Shown here in pieces: positions 36,645 to 44,368 of a stretch of DNA of 64,000 nt. Numbering within the stretch: the first letter of the stretch is position 1; every line of letters starts with the position of its first letter. The translations under genes and the position numbers were made by a program. The stretch spans positions 1 through 64,000 of the forward strand of contig JBLLNP010000009.1 of NCBI GenBank assembly GCA_048058975.1, in the 5' to 3' direction. The stretch is from RHLJ01 sp048058975 (GTDB lineage Bacteria > Bacteroidota > Rhodothermia > Balneolales > Balneolaceae). The notes beneath the pieces were generated by a model. That model was not told the DNA's origin and ran no database searches. It worked only from the letters and a program-made list of their open reading frames with translations.

Positions 36645-37103
36645 ATGAAAAAATATATATGCATATTCGGGTTGATTGTCATTCTGGGAATCAACGCACA
36701 GGCTCAAACACCTGAAAAAGAAGTTCAGGCAGTAATAGAAACTTTATTCGATGGGATGAGAGCAGGGGACAGTACTATGGTTGCTTCTGCTTTTAGCAGA
36801 GATGCTATCATGCAAACGGTGGCTAAAAACCAGCAAGGCAATGTCATTAAAATAGAAGGTAACCTGGCTAAGTTTTTAAATGCGGTAGGTACTCCTCATG
36901 ACCAGGTTTGGGATGAAAAAATCGGAGGTTATGAAATCAAGATTGATGGCGACTTGGCCTCTGCTTGGACTCCCTATGAGTTTTATTTAGGGGATAACTT
37001 CTCACACTGTGGGGTCAATTCATTTCAATTAGCAAGACTGGATGGAGAGTGGAAAATTATATACATCGTGGATACCAGAAGAAGAACCAATTGTATCGAA
37101 TAG
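36645..37103 (+). CDS. Secreted NTF2-like (SnoaL/DUF4440-type) protein
   Basis: A 152-residue protein with a signal peptide ending AQAQ. The mature domain has the NTF2 cone-fold pattern: an N-terminal helix pair (EVQAVIETLFDGMRAGDSTM), then strands ending WKIIYIVDTRRR. Such proteins bind small molecules or act as simple isomerases or dehydratases; no catalytic residues can be assigned. Monocistronic, with a terminator 25 bp later. Confidence 0.75.
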   Translation: MKKYICIFGLIVILGINAQAQTPEKEVQAVIETLFDGMRAGDSTMVASAFSRDAIMQTVAKNQQGNVIKIEGNLAKFLNAVGTPHDQVWDEKIGGYEIKIDGDLASAWTPYEFYLGDNFSHCGVNSFQLARLDGEWKIIYIVDTRRRTNCIE

Positions 37104-37126
37104 CACTCTGAACTAAAGGGCATAAA

Positions 37127-37156
37127 AAAAGCCACGTTTTGAGCGTGGCTTTTCAA
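37127..37156. terminator. Bidirectional-looking terminator
   Basis: AAAAGCCACG and CGTGGCTTTT flank a 7-nt loop, with A and T tails on both sides. It lies between the convergent NTF2-like gene and the small histone-like gene and can serve both. Confidence 0.8.
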
Positions 37157-37171
37157 AAACATTACAAGAAA

Positions 37172-37348
37172 TTATCCTGCGTTCTTTTGTGACTGGATTT
37201 CAAGACGAATGTCCTGAGCTAATTTCTTAAGATCCTGAAGCCCCTTACGTGCTCTTGTACCTGCAGCTTTGTTTCCTTTATCGTAAAATTTTTCCATTTC
37301 GCTAGATACGCTTTCTACTAGTGATTGTAGTTCGCTTACTCTACTCAT
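37172..37348 (-). CDS. Histone H1-like small basic protein
   Basis: 58 residues on the minus strand. It begins MSRVSELQSLVESVSSEM, contains KFYDKGNKAAGTRARKG at about 20-36 and LKKLAQDIRLEIQSQKN at the end. This is the short, Lys/Arg-rich helical form of Hc1/histone-H1-like proteins conserved in Bacteroidetes-related bacteria, thought to bind DNA. ATG 37346-37348 and TAA 37172-37174 fit the family length exactly. The gene is monocistronic, with about 200 bp of empty upstream DNA. Confidence 0.82.
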   Translation of the reverse strand: MSRVSELQSLVESVSSEMEKFYDKGNKAAGTRARKGLQDLKKLAQDIRLEIQSQKNAG

Positions 37349-37554
37349 TATATAACTCCGTTATGTTTTCGTTTAAATCAATTTCATTTTAGAAACTGCG
37401 TTGAAGCTATCGATTCGCAGCATTTGAGTCAAATTAAAAAGTGCATTTTTAAGCAAATAATTGAAGATTTTTACACTTTTCTGGTGTTTTAAGCTGATTA
37501 TTCCCTTCATTCTTAAAACTTCGGGCTAAAATTCAGAGAATGGCTACTGTTGAA

Positions 37555-38253
37555 TTACTTCTTCAAAGACTTAGAAGTAAAGCTAAATGGTAATAAATCA
37601 ACAGAAAAATGTTCAGATAAAGTACCATCAGCATGATGAAGGCGAATCTTATTGAGGGGCAGATGCTCAAAAATAACCTGCCTGCACGCGCCGCAGGGAC
37701 TGCTTACATCTCCGAATTTTGTATGAACGGCAAGCTCAGTAAAAGTAGTAACTCCTGAAACAATCGCTTTTGCCAAAGCTACACGTTCTGCACAAAGCCC
37801 CATGCTCCAATCACTCACTTCTATATTAACTCCTTCAAAATAACTCGCTTTTGTATACAATAACGCTGAAACAGGAAAATCTGAGTGGGTAGTAACAGCT
37901 CTTTTCAGCAGTTTTTTCAGGCGAGGTAATTCAGCCGGAAGAGGACTCTTGCCAAAGCTTGTAAAATCAAAATCTATTAGCTCAGAAACTGCCTTAACGG
38001 ACAATTCGAACTCACTTTTCCAAAATTCTATTTGAGAATAGTTTTCATCTTCAATGTAAATGGTTGCAGGGGTTTCACCTTCACTTAAACAAATACAACA
38101 TGCGGCTTGAATGGCCGAAATCGTCAAAGGAAAAGAAACGTTTTCAATTCTTACACCAGGATAAAAACCTCCTTCAGACCCCTGAACTAAGCAAGCTTGT
38201 GGATTCTTTGAATAGGGTGTATAAGCACGTTTATTTAGTTCTGTCCAGTTCAT
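37555..38253 (-). CDS. Two-domain cytidine deaminase with a dead N-terminal domain
   Basis: A 232-residue protein with two deaminase folds. The C-terminal domain (about 118-232) is intact: GVNIEVSDW, C-A-E-R with Cys154 and catalytic Glu156, and P-C-G-A-C with Cys187 and Cys190 for zinc. The N-terminal domain (about 8-85) keeps AYTPYS and GVRIENVSFPLT, but its CAER is S-A-I-Q (46-49) and the PCxxC part is gone, so it cannot bind zinc. E. coli Cdd also pairs an active and a dead domain, but with the active one first. The gene is 2 bp from the upstream acylase gene and is probably translated with it. Confidence 0.85.
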   Translation of the reverse strand: MNWTELNKRAYTPYSKNPQACLVQGSEGGFYPGVRIENVSFPLTISAIQAACCICLSEGETPATIYIEDENYSQIEFWKSEFELSVKAVSELIDFDFTSFGKSPLPAELPRLKKLLKRAVTTHSDFPVSALLYTKASYFEGVNIEVSDWSMGLCAERVALAKAIVSGVTTFTELAVHTKFGDVSSPCGACRQVIFEHLPLNKIRLHHADGTLSEHFSVDLLPFSFTSKSLKK

Positions 38254-38255
38254 TA

Positions 38256-40709
38256 TTAGTTCCCAGGAATTAAACGCATGGTTTTGTACTCTGCCTGGTT
38301 AAAAAATGAACTGTCCTGGTAAAAAGTACGGTATTGCCCATTCAACCATAGCTCAGTTTGATCGCCAAAGTGAGAGGAAAGAGGATTCCCGGATTGCCCG
38401 GTTGGTAGCACCGAACGGGTTTTACTCAAATCAGAAAAGTCCACAATTCTTCGAACGGAAGGTCCAAGTACCATTTCAAAAGGTTTATCCCAACTGTATT
38501 GACCATTATTAATACTCATTCCGTGACCTTTAACAGGATAGGGTCCTTTACTCAAAACGTTATCTACAATTAGCTTTAAGGCAGAAGGAGAAGAAGGATC
38601 CTCCGCTGCCTGGCTGAATAATGGTGGCTTAAACGAAATGGTATGAAGTTGCTCCCAACGCCACTCGAATGGTTCGCTCCCAAGCGAATCACTTAAAAAG
38701 AAAATCGCGTCCTGCATGCTCTTAAGAATAATATCCTCTCTATTTTCAATTTCTTCGGTAGTGATGTCATCAAAAAAGGAACTGCTGTCTTGCACTAATT
38801 CAGCCATTGTTCTTACAGGAACCAGTTCGTGAATTACAAAATTTTCGTAGGCTGCATCACCAAATTCATCCTTCAGTGTATTTTTGGTAAAGTTGAGGAA
38901 AAATGCGTCAAAGATAGAAGCCGCAGTTGAATTCTCATCATAGTTGAAATCCCAGTTTTCCAGATACGAAACCGGCAGCGAGAAATCATATACGTTTTGA
39001 TTCTGAATTACTTCAAGTATAATGGGAGTGACTGAGGCCGCAAATGAAGAGTAAGAATCGTTCTGAAATAAGGCGAAGTCCTCGTGGTTAAATGCTTGCT
39101 TAGAATTAAGTAGTTCAATGATGCGTTTAATTCTGGATTCCGGCTCCCAGAAAGTTGCTATATAATGTGGATAGGCGTCGGTAGTGAGTTTGTTATTTGC
39201 ATTTGCTATCCAACCTTTTTCAGGATTTATAATATGAGGCATTTCTTCCCGGGGAATAAAACCCTGCCAGTCGTCTTCAGGAACCCAGCCTCTTCGCATA
39301 GTCACTTTATTTCCCGACCGGATTGGAAGTTGAGCGGTTGAGAACATAGCGATGTTCCCCTCACGATCGCCATACATGAAATTTTGGCCGGGCACACCAA
39401 AGTGATCAAGTGCATCTTTAAAGTCCTGGAAGTTCTCAGCCCAGTTTATTTCATACATGGTCTGGAACTCATTACTTAGCTCGTAGCCGGTCCATTTCAT
39501 GGAAATAACATGTTCTCCCACCAGCGCTTCATTAGGGTAAATATCAGAAATCACAGGTCCGTGCTTAGTAAAGCGGATTTCAAGAACTTGTTCATCTCCG
39601 TCTTTTACTTTGATGATTTCCCTTACTTTCTCAAACGACTGAAAAGCAACCTGTCCCGCATTGGTAGAATCTGTCACATAACGACCTCGGTCTTCAGTAT
39701 CAACTTTCTCAAGAAAAAAGTCGGTGTCATCGGCCATGATATTAGTAAACGACCACGCCATCTCATCGTTTTGGCCTAACACCACACCGGGAATTCCCGC
39801 GATGGTTACTCCGGACACATTTTTATTATTCAGGCTAAGGTGAACCTCATACCATTTTCCGGGCATATCGAGGCCAAGATGTGGGTCTCCGGCAAGCATA
39901 GGATAGCCGGTGTTAGTTTTTGAAGCATCAACTACCCATGCATTACTTCCAACATGAGTTCCTTCAATTTCAAAGAGTTTTCTTCTCTCAACTTCTTGCT
40001 GAAGCATAGGCATCAATGCTGTAGAAGTGAGTCCAATAGATTCCAGATCATCTAAAGAAGTAGGTAGGTCATCAGCCCATCCTAAAGTTAACTCTTCAAA
40101 CTGATCGGGAGTAAGGGAAGACTTCAGATAATTGTACATTACCTCGCTCCACCAACTCATATTTAGATCCCAAGCCATCAAGCGAATAATTGCCAGGCTG
40201 CGTGTAGGGTTCCATTCGATGGGCTTAATGCCAGTAAGTGCAAATTCGATAGGCAGGCGATTGCTGTTTTCCTCAATAAATGCATTTACTCCATCTGAGT
40301 AAGCCTGTAAAACCGCTCGTTCCTTATCATTTAAAACCTCTCGTTCTAAGCGTTCAGCCATCCTCCAGAAACCAAGAGTACGCTGGTATTTGTCAAAAGG
40401 AATTAGTTCTTCACCAAAAAATTCCGCGAAACGACCCTCCGCAGCAATCTGGCTGAGCGTCATTTGCCAGAGGCGGTCCTGAGCATGTACATATCCAAAT
40501 GCGTAGTATAAATCCTGCTCGTTAGAGGCATAAATATGAGGAACCCCAAACTCATCCCAGTGAATATCAACTTCTTGCTGAAGTCCGGGAAGCTTAAGCT
40601 CTGTATCGTAATCAGGCAATGGTTTATAAAACGTCCAGTAGAAAGCGAGTCCGGCGAAGCCGAGACCAAGAATAACAAAGAAGATCAGTAGTTTTAGAAA
40701 GGTGTTCAT
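38256..40709 (-). CDS. Penicillin-acylase-family N-terminal-nucleophile amidase
   Basis: An 817-residue protein anchored by one N-terminal helix (about 5-26). The A-chain region (FGVPHIYASNEQDLYYAFGY, VHAQDRLWQM) leads to the self-cleavage site EGTHVG-SNAW, with Ser255 as the new N-terminal nucleophile of the B chain. Downstream signatures are AGDPHLGLDMPGKWYEVHL, GQNDEMAWSFTN and ANNKLTTDAYPHY. The family includes penicillin and acyl-homoserine-lactone acylases; the natural substrate here is unknown. It heads a two-gene operon with the cytidine deaminase. Confidence 0.9.
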   Translation of the reverse strand: MNTFLKLLIFFVILGLGFAGLAFYWTFYKPLPDYDTELKLPGLQQEVDIHWDEFGVPHIYASNEQDLYYAFGYVHAQDRLWQMTLSQIAAEGRFAEFFGEELIPFDKYQRTLGFWRMAERLEREVLNDKERAVLQAYSDGVNAFIEENSNRLPIEFALTGIKPIEWNPTRSLAIIRLMAWDLNMSWWSEVMYNYLKSSLTPDQFEELTLGWADDLPTSLDDLESIGLTSTALMPMLQQEVERRKLFEIEGTHVGSNAWVVDASKTNTGYPMLAGDPHLGLDMPGKWYEVHLSLNNKNVSGVTIAGIPGVVLGQNDEMAWSFTNIMADDTDFFLEKVDTEDRGRYVTDSTNAGQVAFQSFEKVREIIKVKDGDEQVLEIRFTKHGPVISDIYPNEALVGEHVISMKWTGYELSNEFQTMYEINWAENFQDFKDALDHFGVPGQNFMYGDREGNIAMFSTAQLPIRSGNKVTMRRGWVPEDDWQGFIPREEMPHIINPEKGWIANANNKLTTDAYPHYIATFWEPESRIKRIIELLNSKQAFNHEDFALFQNDSYSSFAASVTPIILEVIQNQNVYDFSLPVSYLENWDFNYDENSTAASIFDAFFLNFTKNTLKDEFGDAAYENFVIHELVPVRTMAELVQDSSSFFDDITTEEIENREDIILKSMQDAIFFLSDSLGSEPFEWRWEQLHTISFKPPLFSQAAEDPSSPSALKLIVDNVLSKGPYPVKGHGMSINNGQYSWDKPFEMVLGPSVRRIVDFSDLSKTRSVLPTGQSGNPLSSHFGDQTELWLNGQYRTFYQDSSFFNQAEYKTMRLIPGN

Positions 40710-40764
40710 GATTGAAAATAGCCAGCTTTTTGGCTTAAAGAAAAAAATAGTTCAATCAATTAGG

Positions 40765-40832
40765 AATTAAGAATTATGAATACTTGGTACAAAACCCATA
40801 TTCCTAATTCTTAATTTTTTAATTCTTAATTA
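40765..40832. repeat. AT-rich inverted repeat (AATTAAGAATT family)
   Basis: The ATTAGGAATTAAGAATTATG side and its complement-like CTAATTCTTAATT side form an imperfect AT-rich inverted repeat. The same TTTTTAATTCTTAATT text recurs at about 43985-44010 and 50150-50180. Confidence 0.5.
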
Positions 40833-40834
40833 TC

Positions 40835-40867
40835 ATTGAAAAGCGCTTCCAAAAACCGGTATCTTTG
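40835..40867 (+). promoter_or_regulatory. Candidate promoter of the hydroxyacyl-CoA dehydrogenase gene
   Basis: ATTG (40835-40838) and TATCTTTG (40860-40867) match the Bacteroidetes -33/-7 pattern with a 21-bp gap, 30 bp before the start codon. Confidence 0.5.
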
Positions 40868-40896
40868 GTGAAATATTAAATTGAAAAGCATCAGAG

Positions 40897-41751
40897 ATGA
40901 ACATTAAGAAAGTAGCAGTAATCGGCGGCGGAACAATGGGAAATGGAATCACACATGTGTTTGCGATGAATGAATTTCCGGTAAATCTTATCGAAACCAA
41001 ACAGGAATTTGCAGACAGGGCGATGGCTACCATTGATAAGAACCTGGAGAGAATGGTGGCAAAAGAAAAAATTGATGCAGAAGCAAAGGCCGCTACCCTG
41101 GAACGCATTTCTGTATTTCTTGATATTAAAGAGGGAGTGAAAGGAGTTGACTTGGTGGTAGAAGCCGTTCCCGAAAATCTGGACATCAAAAAGTCGGTGT
41201 GGAAACCTGTTGATGAAGCCGCGGGCGAACACACTATCTTTGCCAGTAATACTTCTTCTATTTCAATTACCAAGTTAGCAGCGCTTACCAACCGTCCTGA
41301 TAAATTCATTGGAATGCATTTCTTTAATCCCGTTCCGGTTATGAAGCTGGTGGAAATTGTGAATGGATTAGATACTTCTGATGAAACCTACCAGGTGGTT
41401 GAACAGACCTCAAAGCAGCTTGGAAAAATTCCTGTTCCTGTAAACGACATGCCCGGCTTTGTGAGCAATCGTGTTTTGATGCCCATGATTAACGAAGCGA
41501 TCTTTGCTGTATATGAAGGAGTGACAACACCCGAAAATGTGGATGAAGTGATGAAACTCGGAATGGCTCACCCCATGGGACCGCTTCGGTTGGCTGACTT
41601 CATCGGTCTGGATGTATGCCTAGATATTCTTAATGTTCTTTACGAAGGCTTCAGAGATCCTAAGTATCGCCCATGTCCACTGCTTGTAAAAATGGTTGAT
41701 GCAGGAAAACTAGGCAATAAAACCGGAGAAGGTTTTTTCTCTTATCATTAA
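40897..41751 (+). CDS. 3-hydroxyacyl-CoA (3-hydroxybutyryl-CoA) dehydrogenase
   Basis: A 284-residue NAD-dependent enzyme converting 3-hydroxyacyl-CoA to 3-oxoacyl-CoA. The Rossmann motif GGGTMGNGI is at 10-18, SNTSSISI and the catalytic-His block GMHFFNPVPVMKLVE are mid-protein, and the C-terminal domain has GFVSNRVLMP and GMAHPMGPLRLADFIGLD. Length and motifs fit the stand-alone Hbd/PaaH form, not a fused FadB. Monocistronic, with its own promoter-like element; it serves fatty-acid or butyrate-type metabolism. Confidence 0.92.
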   Translation: MNIKKVAVIGGGTMGNGITHVFAMNEFPVNLIETKQEFADRAMATIDKNLERMVAKEKIDAEAKAATLERISVFLDIKEGVKGVDLVVEAVPENLDIKKSVWKPVDEAAGEHTIFASNTSSISITKLAALTNRPDKFIGMHFFNPVPVMKLVEIVNGLDTSDETYQVVEQTSKQLGKIPVPVNDMPGFVSNRVLMPMINEAIFAVYEGVTTPENVDEVMKLGMAHPMGPLRLADFIGLDVCLDILNVLYEGFRDPKYRPCPLLVKMVDAGKLGNKTGEGFFSYH

Positions 41752-41895
41752 GAAATTCGAAAGAAATTGCTAATCTGTTGATTTTATAAACGGTTTCATC
41801 TTTCTTCCCATAGAGAAGGTCGAAGTTTGTTCTTTTTGTAACAGGATAAGTATTGGACAATCTTTCCTATTCAAATCTTAACTCACAGGAAAAAA

Positions 41896-43926
41896 ATGAA
41901 ACGACTATTACTATCAATGGGTGTGTGTTTAGCACTTACAGCCACCAGCTTAGCACAAAGCACTATACTGCTAGAAGATTTTGAAGATACAGGAATTTAT
42001 TACACGTCATCAATCACTGAGTTTACGGATTTAGGGCAGGATTATTTTAAAAGGACAGATGGTAGTGATATTACAGGGGAATCATTTTCTAACATATTAG
42101 GAAGCTTCTATTTTGGAGCACAGGACATTGATGGTGAAGGCGCCAGTCTTCCTGTAAATATATCCATTAATGATATTGATATTTCCGGTTACACTGATTT
42201 AATACTTAGAGTGTATTTAGCTGAAGATGCTACAGGAGCATCTGAGCACTGGGATGCATCTGACTACGTTCATTTCACTTATGATATTGACGAAGGAAGT
42301 GTATCTAATCTTTTATGGATAGAGACGTTGGGAGATACAACAAATGGCCCCCCTGGAATAGACACAGATTTTGATGGAAATGGAGATGGTACTGAGCTTA
42401 CAAGTACATTTGCTCAGTTTAGTGCAAGTATTTCAGGAACAGGAAGTCTACTAGACTTGACAATAGAGTTTCAGCTTAATTCAGGTGATGAGGATATAGC
42501 GATTGATAATATTGAAATACTTGGAACCAAAACTATTCCTAACAAGATAATTTCAGGTAGTGAAGGTTGGAGGTTACTTTCAATACCTGTAACTGGTGCA
42601 ACAGGAGCAGATATTTCTGATGATGGAATTGGTGCTCAATTTACCTCAAATACAGATAGCGCCACTATTTATACCTATGATGATACTGGCTCCTTTGAAG
42701 CGATTAGTTCAGATGCCAGTGCTCTAACAGATGGTTATGGTCTGGCGATTTATTTTTTTGATAATACTACCAATGGAAGTTCAGAATTACCGCTAACACT
42801 TGATGCTACAGGAACAGAGCCAGCTTCAGATGTGACCGTTACTCTAAATGCCGGTGTTGCAAATCAATTCACCCTTATTGGTAATCCTTTTGCATCAAAT
42901 TATAACACAAACTCAATTACTACTATCGGTGGTGATATTTCTGATAATGTAAGTTTTTGGAATGATGGAACGAGTTCATATTCTCCTCAGGACAGAACAA
43001 CAAATTATATCGTAGCACCGTGGCAGGGTTTTTGGGTAGAAACAGCAGACGCATCTGTTACTGGGATTACAATTGGAACAGCTGGAAAGTCAACATCTTC
43101 GTCTTCAGGCACTTTTTTCTCAAAAACAGTTTCAAATAGAGGAGATATCGCGTTTACTCTTAGTTCAGAAAACAGCTACGATGAAGCTATAAAATTAGCT
43201 TTCCGGGAATATGCTACTTTAGGGTTTGATCGAGCAGATGCTTCTAAAATGACTCCTTTGACGAATGCGTATGCTACTATGGCTTTTAAAGATCAAGAAG
43301 GAAAACTGAAGTCAGTAGAATCTCTTCCCTGGAATCTTGATGAAGAAATAAAACTGGATTTAGAACTTACACAAGTTCAGATTAGCGGAGGTTTTACTTT
43401 CGACTGGAAAGGTCTGGAGACTATTCCATCTGAATGGAAGCTAACCTTCCATGATTACGAAAAGGGTACCGAGATTGATATGCGCTCAGAAAGTAAGTTT
43501 GTCTTTGATTCTGAAGCTCCGGCTAGTAAAATTGCACATTCACTTTCCATTTTAAATGGACCTGTAGCAATTGCTCAAAAATCAAAATCAGCAGGAACTC
43601 GTTTTGCCATCACCATCACCCCGAGTGCTACTTCCGTAAACAACGAAGGAGAAACGAAAGTAGAAGGCTTTGCCCTGTCTCAAAACTACCCGAACCCATT
43701 CAACCCAACCACTACGATTAATTACAGTGTAGAGAATTCAGGTCCGGTAACCATAAGCGTGTATAACCTGATGGGACAGAAAGTAGCCGTACTGATAAAC
43801 GAAACCAAAGCCGCAGGCAGCTACAACGTAACCTGGAATGCTGCCAATTCAGCCAGCGGCATGTACTACTACCGCCTGGAAGCCGGTGGCCAAACCATGA
43901 CCCGAAAAATGACACTTATCAAATAA
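41896..43926 (+). CDS. Modular T9SS surface protein, cassette 1
   Basis: 676 residues, signal peptide ending SLAQ. The N-terminal domain (about 22-212) is a jelly-roll-like fold (LLEDFEDTG...IAIDNIEILG). A middle domain (about 215-395) starts GSEGWRLLSIPVTG, contains LTLIGNPFASN and ends APWQGFWVET. A strand-rich spacer follows, then a T9SS sorting domain (about 595-676, LSQNYPNPFNPTTTINYSV ... KMTLIK). Middle and C-terminal parts are shared with cassettes 2 and 3; the N-terminal domain is not. The identical-type 68-residue gene follows 92 bp later. Binding function inferred; no enzyme motif. Confidence 0.8.
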   Translation: MKRLLLSMGVCLALTATSLAQSTILLEDFEDTGIYYTSSITEFTDLGQDYFKRTDGSDITGESFSNILGSFYFGAQDIDGEGASLPVNISINDIDISGYTDLILRVYLAEDATGASEHWDASDYVHFTYDIDEGSVSNLLWIETLGDTTNGPPGIDTDFDGNGDGTELTSTFAQFSASISGTGSLLDLTIEFQLNSGDEDIAIDNIEILGTKTIPNKIISGSEGWRLLSIPVTGATGADISDDGIGAQFTSNTDSATIYTYDDTGSFEAISSDASALTDGYGLAIYFFDNTTNGSSELPLTLDATGTEPASDVTVTLNAGVANQFTLIGNPFASNYNTNSITTIGGDISDNVSFWNDGTSSYSPQDRTTNYIVAPWQGFWVETADASVTGITIGTAGKSTSSSSGTFFSKTVSNRGDIAFTLSSENSYDEAIKLAFREYATLGFDRADASKMTPLTNAYATMAFKDQEGKLKSVESLPWNLDEEIKLDLELTQVQISGGFTFDWKGLETIPSEWKLTFHDYEKGTEIDMRSESKFVFDSEAPASKIAHSLSILNGPVAIAQKSKSAGTRFAITITPSATSVNNEGETKVEGFALSQNYPNPFNPTTTINYSVENSGPVTISVYNLMGQKVAVLINETKAAGSYNVTWNAANSASGMYYYRLEAGGQTMTRKMTLIK

Positions 43927-44018
43927 ATTCAAAATGAAGAATGAAAAATTAAAAATGGGAGGTTGGTCACCATTGATGCCCATTTTTAATTTTGAATTTT
44001 TAATTCTTAATTAATCTT

Positions 44019-44225
44019 ATGAAACATCTAGCATCTTTTTTATTCAGCCTATTCTTAGTTCTCATCATGGTAGCCGTTGTTCAGGCACAACCCGGACTTC
44101 CATCCGCTCCTTCACAAGCCCCGATTGATGGCGGCTTAGGATTGCTGGCAGCAGCCGGTGGAGCGTATGCGATCAAGAAACTGCGCGACAAGAAGAAAGC
44201 CAACGAAGAAAACGTCGATCTCTAA
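44019..44225 (+). CDS. 68-residue PIDGG/transmembrane protein, copy 1
   Basis: A signal peptide (MKHLASFLFS...VVQAQ) is followed by a Pro-rich link PGLPSAPSQA, the motif PIDGG, a hydrophobic stretch GLGLLAAAGGAYAI and a basic tail KKLRDKKKANEENVDL. The motif-helix-basic tail order is that of protein-sorting C-termini and matches what I recall as the PID-CTERM type of short protein. The mature protein is almost only the sorting signal. Copies 2 and 3 differ from it in one residue (Val66). It always follows a T9SS cargo gene. Confidence 0.75.
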   Translation: MKHLASFLFSLFLVLIMVAVVQAQPGLPSAPSQAPIDGGLGLLAAAGGAYAIKKLRDKKKANEENVDL

Positions 44226-44267
44226 GCTTAATTCGATTTAACTATTCTTCTCACTAAAATTTAGAAT

Positions 44268-44300
44268 AAGCCCTTTCCAGATGAAAAAGGGCTTTTTTTA
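44268..44300 (+). terminator. Terminator after cassette 1
   Basis: AAGCCCTTT and AAAGGGCTT form a stem followed by a T run, about 45 bp after the 68-residue gene. Confidence 0.85.
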
Positions 44301-44368
44301 TGAAAGTATTTTTTTAATAGTAAAAAATTTGTATTGTAAATTAATTAATAAATCAAATTGATTAAATT

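Noticed and set aside
40833..41309. Minus-strand open frame over the hydroxyacyl-CoA dehydrogenase gene
   Set aside because: The plus-strand product has all family motifs; the opposite frame is a codon-bias shadow.
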